A stretch of DNA of 8,364 nt. Source: Paracoccaceae bacterium. GTDB taxonomy: Bacteria > Pseudomonadota > Alphaproteobacteria > Rhodobacterales > Rhodobacteraceae. Below, in pieces: positions 1 to 6,429 of this stretch (positions are counted from its first letter, which is position 1; each line of letters begins with the position of its first letter). Under the pieces are notes generated by a model. The model worked only from the letters and a program-made list of their open reading frames with translations. It searched no databases and was not told the origin of the DNA. Location of the stretch: the NCBI GenBank assembly GCA_016764835.1, contig JAESRD010000255.1, forward strand, positions 1 to 8,364. Direction: 5' to 3'. A program made the position numbers and the translations under genes.

Positions 1-127
1 AGAACCATGGCCGCGCCCCCGCCGTTCAAAAAGCCCGGAATACCATAGCTTTTGCAGATGCCCCTAGCAATCACCGCCCGGCAAAGGCTAGTCTTAGCCA
101 AGAAATTGTTAAACGGAGGCTCTTTCA
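1..127. other. Upstream region of the 128-1417 gene, no promoter recognised
   Basis: This non-coding stretch holds the GGAGG ribosome binding site at 115-119 and a small perfect stem, GGCTA and TAGCC at 86-90 and 95-99 with loop GTCT. I found no pair of -35 and -10 boxes at acceptable spacing. No gene end could be assigned at the left edge. Confidence 0.4.
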
Positions 128-1417
128 ATGACGAAAATTACCCGAACATTAATTACCGCCGCCGGTTTGGCCGCAACCGTGGCTCTGCCAGCGGCTGCCC
201 AAACCGGGCTTTGCGGCGGCGCTGGTGTTAACGGACAGTGGATCGGCAGCTCAGAATCCGCGTCTGATGTCTCGACCACCGGCGACGCAATGCAGCAGAT
301 GGCCCTTGTGCTAATGCAAAACGAATATGTGGCTTTGTTCACCGTATCATCGCCCACCGGCGTGCGGATGGAAGCCCAAGGCCGCGGCGCTGGCGACCCG
401 GTTATTGACCTGCGCAATGCTGACGGCATGATCATCTTGTCTGATGATGATAGCGGCGGCGACGGCGCCAGCCGCGCAGAAGCAACGCTCGACCCCGGCA
501 CATATTGCCTGTCGATGGCCAGCTATGACGGCTCGCCGATGACTGGCTTTGTCCGCGTTGGTCGGCTTGAGCATGAGCCGCTCACCCCCGGCACCGCATC
601 CCCACCACCGGCTGACACGTCAACCCTGCCAACGATTTCGACCAACACCACTGGCCCGACCCAACCGCCCGGCGAGACTTGCGATATTTCGCGGGTCAGC
701 AGCTATTTCGCTGGCGGCGGCGCAATCGATGGCAGCCTAGACAATGGCACATCGCTGACCGCTTCGGTTGATCAAATCGCTTATCACGCGTTCACTTTGG
801 CAGCCGCGTCGCCAATTACGATCACTGCCGAGAACTCTTCGGCTGACCCCGTGATCGTGCTGTATGATGCCGCCGGCAATTATCTAGCCGACAATGATGA
901 TTTTGATGGGCTCAATTCGCGCATTGATATGACAAGCGCGCTTCAGCCTGGCAGCTACTGCATTGCAGTTACCGCCCTGTCAGACACGGCATTGCCAATT
1001 ACTGTCACCGTGCTGGGCTTTGACCCAATGGCCGCATTGATTGCGAGCTATGAGCGTGGCGAAGCCAGCCCACCGCTTGATGGCAGCTACCCTATCAACA
1101 TGCTGGGCACGCTAGACGGCCGCATGCGCCAAGATATCCAAACCACAGACGCAACCACATGGTTCGCATTTGATGTTGAGGTTGGCGGGCTGGTGCTGGT
1201 TGAGGCGATATCCAACGGTGTCGGCGACCCGATCATCGTGCTTTATGATGATTTCGGCCGCTTGGTTACCGAGAATGATGATTACGGTGGAACGCTCGAT
1301 TCGCTCATGGTCGCTCGTGTTCTGCCCGGCACATATCTTGCCGGTGTACGCCAGCTCAACGAAGGCGAAACTGGGCTGATCCGGATGTTGTTTGAGCGCT
1401 ATATCCCGGCCAAGTAA
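128..1417 (+). CDS. Secreted protein with three PPC-like beta-sandwich repeats
   Basis: This 429-residue protein is probably exported to the periplasm or beyond; its function is unknown. A Sec signal peptide is visible (basic MTKITR, hydrophobic core to about residue 20, likely cut after PAAA at residue 24). The mature part holds three related modules. Each has a core of the form (G/A)DP(V/I)I-x-L, then an acidic cluster, then L-x-PG-(T/S)Y, at residues 89-130, 239-281 and 367-407. The acidic clusters are DDD (106-108), DNDD (255-258) and ENDD (382-385) and could bind calcium. This resembles PPC (bacterial pre-peptidase C-terminal) and related domains, but no catalytic domain is attached. Modules 1 and 2 each have two cysteines (29/127 and 185/278), probably disulfides; module 3 has none. 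A Pro/Thr-rich linker covers about 150-183. The start is supported by GGAGG at 115-119, eight bases before ATG. Existence as a gene is sure; the domain name is inference from pattern. Confidence 0.88.
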   Translation: MTKITRTLITAAGLAATVALPAAAQTGLCGGAGVNGQWIGSSESASDVSTTGDAMQQMALVLMQNEYVALFTVSSPTGVRMEAQGRGAGDPVIDLRNADGMIILSDDDSGGDGASRAEATLDPGTYCLSMASYDGSPMTGFVRVGRLEHEPLTPGTASPPPADTSTLPTISTNTTGPTQPPGETCDISRVSSYFAGGGAIDGSLDNGTSLTASVDQIAYHAFTLAAASPITITAENSSADPVIVLYDAAGNYLADNDDFDGLNSRIDMTSALQPGSYCIAVTALSDTALPITVTVLGFDPMAALIASYERGEASPPLDGSYPINMLGTLDGRMRQDIQTTDATTWFAFDVEVGGLVLVEAISNGVGDPIIVLYDDFGRLVTENDDYGGTLDSLMVARVLPGTYLAGVRQLNEGETGLIRMLFERYIPAK

Positions 1418-1442
1418 GGCCACGAGATTGGACCGCAAATAA

Positions 1443-1474
1443 AAGAGGCCCCCCATGCGAATGGGGGGCCTCTT
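1443..1474. terminator. Bidirectional intrinsic terminator between convergent genes
   Basis: A perfect 14-bp inverted repeat (1443-1456 with 1461-1474) encloses a four-base loop, GCGA, read on the plus strand. It contains a run of six G:C pairs. On the minus strand the hairpin is followed by CTCTTTTATTTG, a good U-tract, so it should stop transcription of the 1497-3155 gene efficiently. On the plus strand the tail is weaker (CTCTTGCTT), but the stem should still serve the 128-1417 gene. It lies between two convergent stop codons (1415-1417 and 1497-1499). Confidence 0.92.
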
Positions 1475-1496
1475 GCTTGACTATGTTGTGATGCGG

Positions 1497-3155
1497 TTAC
1501 TGGCGCAACACACCCTCGGCCAGCAGCCGCACCAGCGTATCTTCATCGAGGTATCCGGTAACTTGCAGCTCACGCGCCCGCTGAAAGCGGCGGATCGCGC
1601 GCCGCGTTGGCCCGTTAAACACCCCGTCTACCAGACCTGGCTCAAGTTCCAGCCGCTCCAGCCGCGCTTCGACCAAGCGCCGTGACAGGCTGTTGAGGTT
1701 AAGCGCTTCTTCTTTGATGGCGGCAGCGGCCAACATCTCGGCCCGGTCAGCCGCCCCGCTTAGCTCGGCAATCCGAGCCTGCGCCGCACCACGAAACGCG
1801 CCGTTACGCATTGAGCGCAGATAGGTCTCATAGGCCGGGATCGTGTCACGCTCGCGGGCATGGTCCCATGCGGCACGGTCGGCCGCTGCGGCCACACGGC
1901 GTGAGGCGTCTTCGATCTGGGCCAGTTGCAAGACGGCGGCTTCCGCATGAATGCCGTCAGGGTAACGCTCCAGATAGACGCGCAGGCCCGGCTCATCGCC
2001 GCGCGCACCGGTTTCGCGCCAAAATGCGCGGTCTCGGGCCGCTTCAAGGGCTGCTTGGCGCACGGCTTGCGCCTCAAGCTCGGCGGCTTTGCGTGCGGCC
2101 TGCGCCTCTAGCCGGTTTATCTGCGCCGGGGTCAGATAGGATGTTTGGCCATAGCCGTTTTGCTGCTGCCAGTTGGTGATCGCCCGGCGGGTGCCGGGGC
2201 CAAAGATGCCGTCAATACCGCGTGTATTATAGGCGAGCAGGGTCAGGTTGCGCTGAATATCGCGGCGCGCGTCGCGGCTCAGCTCAAGCGCTTCTTCGGC
2301 CAGCCTTGCGGCGCGGTTTGGCTCGGCAATGATCGCGGCAATCGCTTCTTCGGCGGCAACAATATGGCGGCCCTGCGGGTAGCGGGCCAGATAGTTGCGG
2401 TAGGCGGGCAACCGGTCAAGCGCCACAGCGCCTTGCCATAGCGCATCTTCGGCGGCAAAGTTTTGCAGCTGGCGTGGGGTGACACGCGGCACCGGCGCAT
2501 CGGGCATAAAGAACATCTCGCGCGGTTGGTAGCCCGCCTGCTCGACCCGGCGCATGGCGCGCAAGGTCTGCATCAGATCAGCCCCCGGCCGAGCAAAGCC
2601 CTGCGCCAGAAAGTCGCCTATCTGCCGGACCTCGCCCTGCACCACCAGCACGCCTTGCGGGATATCAAGATCACCAATGCCAGCATGCAGATAGCCGTCA
2701 TAATCGGCATCATCATCTGACACGCCAAGCACAAGCACAGCCGCGCCGGGCCGGCTGGCCAGAACCAGCAGCAAACTATCAAGCGAGACCGCCTGATTGC
2801 GCAGGCCCAACAGCCCCGGTGCGCGGGCCTCAGCTGTCAGCAGCCAAGTGCGACTGCCATCGGTGACAAAGCGGCCCGACAGTCCAACAACCAGCCGCTC
2901 GGCCTGCGGCACATGGCTCAACCATTCGGCCAAAGCCTGTGTCACAGCCGGACGGCGGCCATTGGGCACGGCGACAGTGGCAAAGCCCATCGCCTCAAGC
3001 GCCTCGGCGCCTCGGGTCACAGACTGGCCCCAGCTGAGCCGCCCGAGCTGCTCGTAGCGCTCCATGCCCAAGAGCAAAGCCGCGTCCTCGGCCATGGCTG
3101 TTGTGGTCGAACAGGTTAGTGCCGCAATCGCCGCACTCAGCAACAGGTTCCGCAT
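1497..3155 (-). CDS. Periplasmic pseudo-caspase-like protein with two peptidoglycan-binding domains
   Basis: This 552-residue protein has a signal peptide (residues 1-22, cut after AMA). Residues 25-222 resemble a caspase-like (peptidase C14/metacaspase) fold: LLLGMERYEQLGRL near the start, then hydrophobic strands ending in LVVGLSGR and AVLVLGVSD. Where active members have SGHG and DxC, this protein has SGRF (Arg95) and GVS (Ser146), and the predicted mature chain has no cysteine at all, so it cannot be an active cysteine protease. Three 40-residue repeats with the core Y-x(2)-YL-x-RYP-x-G occur at 237-276, 375-414 and 426-465 (the third is degenerate, YLRSMRNG). Two peptidoglycan-binding type 1 domains lie at about 295-350 (GIDGIFGPGTRRAI) and 484-546 (LVDGVFNGPTRRAI). 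Ala/Glu/Arg-rich helices connect them. The start has AAAGGA eight bases upstream, and a good promoter precedes it. A role in envelope scaffolding or wall sensing is inference; the fold call is tentative, the PG-binding domains are firm. Confidence 0.88.
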   Translation of the reverse strand: MRNLLLSAAIAALTCSTTTAMAEDAALLLGMERYEQLGRLSWGQSVTRGAEALEAMGFATVAVPNGRRPAVTQALAEWLSHVPQAERLVVGLSGRFVTDGSRTWLLTAEARAPGLLGLRNQAVSLDSLLLVLASRPGAAVLVLGVSDDDADYDGYLHAGIGDLDIPQGVLVVQGEVRQIGDFLAQGFARPGADLMQTLRAMRRVEQAGYQPREMFFMPDAPVPRVTPRQLQNFAAEDALWQGAVALDRLPAYRNYLARYPQGRHIVAAEEAIAAIIAEPNRAARLAEEALELSRDARRDIQRNLTLLAYNTRGIDGIFGPGTRRAITNWQQQNGYGQTSYLTPAQINRLEAQAARKAAELEAQAVRQAALEAARDRAFWRETGARGDEPGLRVYLERYPDGIHAEAAVLQLAQIEDASRRVAAAADRAAWDHARERDTIPAYETYLRSMRNGAFRGAAQARIAELSGAADRAEMLAAAAIKEEALNLNSLSRRLVEARLERLELEPGLVDGVFNGPTRRAIRRFQRARELQVTGYLDEDTLVRLLAEGVLRQ

Positions 3156-3184
3156 AGGGGTATCCTTTCAACTCGGTTCTTCAA

Positions 3185-3214
3185 ATTATGGTGCTGTTGG
3201 GTCGCCATTGGCAA
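3185..3214 (-). promoter_or_regulatory. Sigma-70-type promoter of the pseudo-caspase gene
   Basis: Read on the minus strand, TTGCCA (3214-3209, five of six to the -35 consensus) is separated by 18 bases from CATAAT (3190-3185, five of six to the -10 consensus). Transcription would start near 3178, giving a leader of about 23 bases that contains the AAAGGA ribosome binding site before the ATG at 3155. The position relative to the gene is right. This is prediction from pattern only. Confidence 0.6.
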
Positions 3215-3217
3215 TGG
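3205..3217. promoter_or_regulatory. Palindrome overlapping the -35 box, possible operator
   Basis: CCATTG and CAATGG form a perfect 6-bp inverted repeat with one central base, covering the whole -35 hexamer (3209-3214) of the promoter upstream of the 1497-3155 gene. A short dyad in this place could bind a repressor. Six-base arms can occur by chance, so this is only a candidate. Confidence 0.25.
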
Positions 3218-3434
3218 TTTTGATAAAAGGCCAAGCAGCGTGGCGGTTTGCTCAAGCTGGGGCGGCATTCATCTGGGCGCATTATGGCGGCAGCACGGTC
3301 TTGAAGGAAGGATGAGGCTGGTGGCGCGTGTTATTCAATATCATCGGGAAAGGTGGGGTTATACACCCTGCTGCTGCGCGATTGGCATAAGGTTGCTGTT
3401 CGATAGATGTCCATTTTCGGAATAGACATTGGCG

Positions 3435-4172
3435 CTAAAAGCTATCTGCTCGAACTTCCCAAGTGTTTGCGGTTTTGAATATGTAGAACGAACCACCATA
3501 CCCAAAGGACAAACTTCCTTTCTTGGTGGCATCCACCTGAAAATAGAATTCTGCGTTTTTCGGCCAATTTGAGCCTTGAATCCAAGCAGGCCAGCCACCC
3601 AGCTTGATCGGGTATTTCTCACGCAATTGTTCAACTCTTGCAGTATCTTTATTGTCGTCGACCCAGTCATAACTCGATATATTCATCATGGCTGCGGGCA
3701 CTTCGCCAGACATATCATCCCAAGTCGACGCTTCGCGAGCCGTCTCATGCCAAAGGACGGGCAATGTAGGCAATTCAGAACTCTCTCGATAACCGACCCC
3801 AACAGGCACGAGGTTTTCAATATCGGTGTAGGTCCGCAAGAGAAACCCGTTACCGTTCTTGCCGCCCCGGAACGCGGAAATGTGCAAATCCAACCAAAAG
3901 TTGATCAGAGCAAGGCCTTTAAAATCGAGCGGTATTTCGGGCAATTCATCAACGCGAATTTGCAGAACTGGGTGCATGATCCGTCCTGATCTTTTGCAAA
4001 CGGGTACTTTCTCACCCTCTGTGCCTAGAAAGTTGCCGCCCCACCAGCTCGTTGCGCGATTATCTTTTTGAGGTCTTGCCCCGCCTAAATCTCCAAAAAC
4101 TGCCAGTCTTGCCTGCTTCGCAAGTGGCGTGTCGGCTCTGCGCGTTTTCTGATTCGTCGGTTCATCAGACAT
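3435..4172 (-). CDS. DUF1963 (YwqG-like) family protein
   Basis: The 245-residue product has no signal peptide or membrane segment and should be cytoplasmic. Hallmarks of the DUF1963/YwqG family can be seen in order: a Trp/Gly-rich N-terminal segment (SWWGGNFLG, 42-50), a QIRVDELPEIP stretch (71-81) corresponding to the family's 'fl.QIdl..lP' motif, GLALINFWLDL (86-96), then the C-terminal KLGGWPAWIQG (190-200) and GSLSFGYGGSFYIF (219-232). The family's biochemical role is not established; members are often scattered, accessory genes. The start ATG is preceded by only a weak purine-rich site (AAGAAAAG). A weak promoter candidate lies upstream on the minus strand (ATGACA at 4237-4232, CATACT at 4216-4211, a short 15-base spacer). 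The gene is clearly AT-richer than its neighbours: 57 G+C of 120 at 3481-3600 against 82 of 120 at 6481-6600 in mutL, which suggests more recent acquisition. No terminator was found after it. Confidence 0.82.
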   Translation of the reverse strand: MSDEPTNQKTRRADTPLAKQARLAVFGDLGGARPQKDNRATSWWGGNFLGTEGEKVPVCKRSGRIMHPVLQIRVDELPEIPLDFKGLALINFWLDLHISAFRGGKNGNGFLLRTYTDIENLVPVGVGYRESSELPTLPVLWHETAREASTWDDMSGEVPAAMMNISSYDWVDDNKDTARVEQLREKYPIKLGGWPAWIQGSNWPKNAEFYFQVDATKKGSLSFGYGGSFYIFKTANTWEVRADSF

Positions 4173-4300
4173 CGCAAAAACTTTTCTTGGGCAAGAATTG
4201 GGTAAGGCCTAGTATGGCATATTCTGCGCGTTGTCATTTCTTTTCGCTATAGAGGCACTAACCCTGCGAAAAGGCCCGACGATCTAGCGATGTTGGTCAA

Positions 4301-4322
4301 CCCCCAGACAGCCCCCAGACAG
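4301..4322. repeat. Two-copy 11-bp tandem repeat
   Basis: The unit CCCCCAGACAG occurs twice head to tail with no mismatch (4301-4311 and 4312-4322), followed by a partial ACAG. It lies in the non-coding stretch between the DUF3775 gene and the start of the DUF1963 gene. No function can be assigned; polymerase slippage is enough to explain it. Confidence 0.8.
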
Positions 4323-4351
4323 ACAGGCCTCAACAGCCGCATCATCGACGT

Positions 4352-4681
4352 CTAAAGCAAAGACTCCTCAGCCTCACGCACCGAATAGCCCAACAGGTCT
4401 AACCCGTTCTCAAGGTGCTCTGCTAAATGCGGCGAGCCTTTCAGGTAGCTGGCGGTTGGCGTGGTCGCCTCGGCCATTGCAGCCGCCTCGGCCACCGCAA
4501 AATCGGCGGGCTCATAGCTGCCCCGGCCAACCCACATCAGCGCAGTGAGCGCCGCTTTTTCATCTTGGTTCATCGACCCGATAAAGGCGTCAAACTCAAC
4601 CTCTGCGCGCGCAGGTTCATTGGCCAACTCACGCGCCAGAATAATAACTTCTGCGACAGTTTGAATGGAAATATTGTTCAT
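4352..4681 (-). CDS. DUF3775 family protein
   Basis: A 109-residue, acidic, Ala-rich, mostly helical protein without signal peptide. It matches DUF3775, a short family of unknown function known from alphaproteobacteria, by MWVGRG (residues 49-54) and by the C-terminal YLKGSPHLAEHLENGLDLLG (79-98). The ATG at 4681 is chosen over an upstream in-frame TTG at 4696 because GGAGG lies five bases before the ATG and would fall inside the gene if the TTG were used; a GTG directly before the ATG is also possible. It lies 72 bp downstream of the lipoprotein gene in the same direction and could be the last gene of the mutL transcript. No clear terminator follows; the next gene downstream is the atypical DUF1963 gene. 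Confidence 0.85.
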   Translation of the reverse strand: MNNISIQTVAEVIILARELANEPARAEVEFDAFIGSMNQDEKAALTALMWVGRGSYEPADFAVAEAAAMAEATTPTASYLKGSPHLAEHLENGLDLLGYSVREAEESLL

Positions 4682-4753
4682 CACGGCCTCCGCCAACTGG
4701 TTCAGCTGGAGAATGACCTGTGACGTGAAACTCTGCCTTGATCTGGCGCAATA

Positions 4754-5170
4754 CTATTCCCAGGCCAACGGCACGGTGCGGCCGTTGGCGTAGCGCACAG
4801 CGCCGTCACCACCCGGTGAGAGCCAGAAAGTGCGGTTGCCATAGAGGCCCGATACGATGACATAGTCTGGCGTGGTCGTCACTGTGCCAACCCGGCCGGT
4901 GGCCGCGCCTTGGCAGACCGCGCGGCCGCCATTGCACGGCACCAACAGGTAGGTGCCAAGCCCGTGGTGATGCGGAGCAATAACCGAGACGGCGCCATCG
5001 GCAAACGGCATGTCAGAGAAGCTCTGCGCATAGGCGCGGTAGGCGCTGGCTTCGAGATTGCTAAATTCGAGCCGTGCGGCGCTTTGCTCAAGCGTCTCCC
5101 CGTCAGGCATTGTGCTACAGCCGCTTACTGCGGCGAGCGCCAATACCGCCGCCAAACCTATCCGTGTCAT
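4754..5170 (-). CDS. Small predicted lipoprotein of unknown function
   Basis: A 138-residue protein with a lipoprotein signal: MTRIG, hydrophobic core, lipobox VSGC with the lipidated cysteine at residue 18 followed by Ser, which favours outer-membrane sorting in enterobacterial logic (untested here). The mature part has an HHH triplet (67-69), two closely spaced cysteines (79 and 86) that may form a disulfide, and a beta-rich C-terminal half (VGTVTTTPDYVIVSGLYG, then FWLSPGGDG). I do not recognise the family. ATG at 5170 is chosen over an in-frame GTG at 5197 because AGGAG lies seven bases before it and the signal peptide then starts properly. It lies 56 bp after rmuC and is probably co-transcribed with it; what it does with a repair pair is unclear. 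Confidence 0.85.
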   Translation of the reverse strand: MTRIGLAAVLALAAVSGCSTMPDGETLEQSAARLEFSNLEASAYRAYAQSFSDMPFADGAVSVIAPHHHGLGTYLLVPCNGGRAVCQGAATGRVGTVTTTPDYVIVSGLYGNRTFWLSPGGDGAVRYANGRTVPLAWE

Positions 5171-5211
5171 TGCTGTTCTCCTGCTCCGATTGGCCACAAG
5201 CTAACGCCGCC

Positions 5212-5226
5212 TTGCCATGGTGGCAA
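5212..5226. repeat. Short inverted repeat directly after the rmuC stop codon
   Basis: TTGCCA and TGGCAA form a perfect 6-bp dyad with a three-base loop immediately following the rmuC stop codon (TGA, 5229-5227). There is no U-tract after it on the minus strand, so it is not a convincing terminator. It could be an mRNA-stabilising hairpin between rmuC and the lipoprotein gene, or chance. Confidence 0.3.
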
Positions 5227-6429
5227 TCACCCTATTGCGTCAGTTTGCGACAAAGCCACAACATCTGGGGGTTTTGTTGGCTTGGCTTCGATCTCGCCCT
5301 CGGGGGCCAGCTCCTCAAAGTCAAAATTATCAAGCCGTTGGGCGCGTTTACCGGCGCGGGTGGCGGCGGTGAGAATTCCGCCAACATCTTCGCCCGCTTG
5401 GCGCAGATGGGTCTCTAACTTGCCCGCCTTTTCGCCAATGATCTCGACATCGCGGTAAAGCAGCCGCAAAGCTTTGCGGATTTCACCCGCCTGTTCGCGC
5501 ATGCGTGCATCTTTGAGAATTGCCCGCATGGTATTGAGCGTGGCCATGCAAGTGGTCGGCGATACGATCCAAACATGGGCGTCAAACCCCTCGCGTACCA
5601 GCGCCGGAAAGTCGGCGTGCAGCTCGGCGTATACTGCCTCTGAGGGCAGGAACAGCAGCGCACCATCAGCGGTTTCACCGTCGAGGATATACTTCTCCGC
5701 AATCGCTTTGATATGGGCGCGCATGGTGGCGCGCATGGCTTTGGCGGCCTCGTTTAGCTCCCAATCATTCTTGGCGGCGCGCAGGGCCTCGTAAGCTTCC
5801 AGCGGAAACTTACTATCGACCACGATCGGGCCGGGCGGGTTGGGCAGGTGGATCAGACAATCAGCGCGCTTGCCGTTCGATAGCGTGGCTTGCAACGTAT
5901 AGGCATCGGGCGGCAGCGCCTTTTTGACGATATCATTGAGCTGGATCTCACCAAACGCACCGCGGGTTTGCTTGTTCGACAGAATGTCTTGCAGCGACAG
6001 CACATCACCCGAGAGCTTGGTGATATTGTCTTGGGCCTTGTCGATCGCCCGCAGCCTTTGTTGCAGCTCGCCCAGCGAATGGGCAGTGTTGCGGCTCGAA
6101 TGGGCAAGGCTCTTGCCCATGGCCTCGGTGACAGCCGTCAGCCGCTCTTCCATCAGCCGGATCATCTGGGTTTGCGCGGCGGCTTGGGCCTCTGACACAT
6201 GGGTCAGCCCACCCGCCAGTTGCTGTTGACCGTCTGACAAGTTTTGCACCCGGCCGCCAAGTCCGCCCATTTGCTGGGCCAGTAGCTGCGCCGCGCGCAG
6301 CGATGCCCCGGCGCGCCGCGAGGTGAGGATCAGCAGGACCAGCATCAGGCCAAAGAGCAGCCCACCCGCGAGCACAGCCAGCACCAAAGGATCGCTCAGA
6401 TCGAAAGTGCGCCCGCCCAGCTCAATCAT
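5227..6429 (-). CDS. rmuC: RmuC family DNA recombination/maintenance protein
   Basis: RmuC proteins are predicted nuclease-like factors first linked in E. coli to limiting DNA rearrangement at inverted repeats; their exact activity is not settled. The 400-residue product has one N-terminal membrane segment (about 14-36), a coiled-coil region (about 40-155) and the RmuC domain (about 130-370). Family motifs seen are RGAFGEIQL (156-164), KRADCLIHLP (187-196), VVDSKFPLEAY (203-213), LLFLPSEAVYAEL (258-270) and VSPTTCMATLNTM (289-301). The C-terminus is a short charged tail. The ATG at 6429 is chosen over longer in-frame starts because it overlaps the mutL stop as ATGA, the usual sign of translational coupling, and places the membrane segment near the N-terminus. 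Length is normal for the shorter alphaproteobacterial members. Confidence 0.95.
   Translation of the reverse strand: MIELGGRTFDLSDPLVLAVLAGGLLFGLMLVLLILTSRRAGASLRAAQLLAQQMGGLGGRVQNLSDGQQQLAGGLTHVSEAQAAAQTQMIRLMEERLTAVTEAMGKSLAHSSRNTAHSLGELQQRLRAIDKAQDNITKLSGDVLSLQDILSNKQTRGAFGEIQLNDIVKKALPPDAYTLQATLSNGKRADCLIHLPNPPGPIVVDSKFPLEAYEALRAAKNDWELNEAAKAMRATMRAHIKAIAEKYILDGETADGALLFLPSEAVYAELHADFPALVREGFDAHVWIVSPTTCMATLNTMRAILKDARMREQAGEIRKALRLLYRDVEIIGEKAGKLETHLRQAGEDVGGILTAATRAGKRAQRLDNFDFEELAPEGEIEAKPTKPPDVVALSQTDAIG

Noticed and set aside
2145..2441. Plus-strand ORFs antisense to the pseudo-caspase/PG-binding gene.
   Set aside because: No domain or ribosome binding site is seen; the minus-strand frame explains the region fully.
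3312..3425. Plus-strand 37-codon ORF with AAGGAAGG directly before its ATG and a CCC cysteine triplet.
   Set aside because: The ribosome binding site is too close to the ATG, the peptide shows no domain or signal, and it lies in the spacer between two minus-strand genes. It is probably chance.
3359..3670. Minus-strand 103-codon ORF overlapping the 3' end of the DUF1963 gene in another frame.
   Set aside because: The DUF1963 frame carries the recognisable family motifs over the same bases; this frame shows no domain and no separate ribosome binding site.
4910..5458. Plus-strand 182-codon ORF across the lipoprotein gene and the end of rmuC.
   Set aside because: It is antisense to two well-supported genes and shows no domain; long antisense frames are common in GC-rich DNA.
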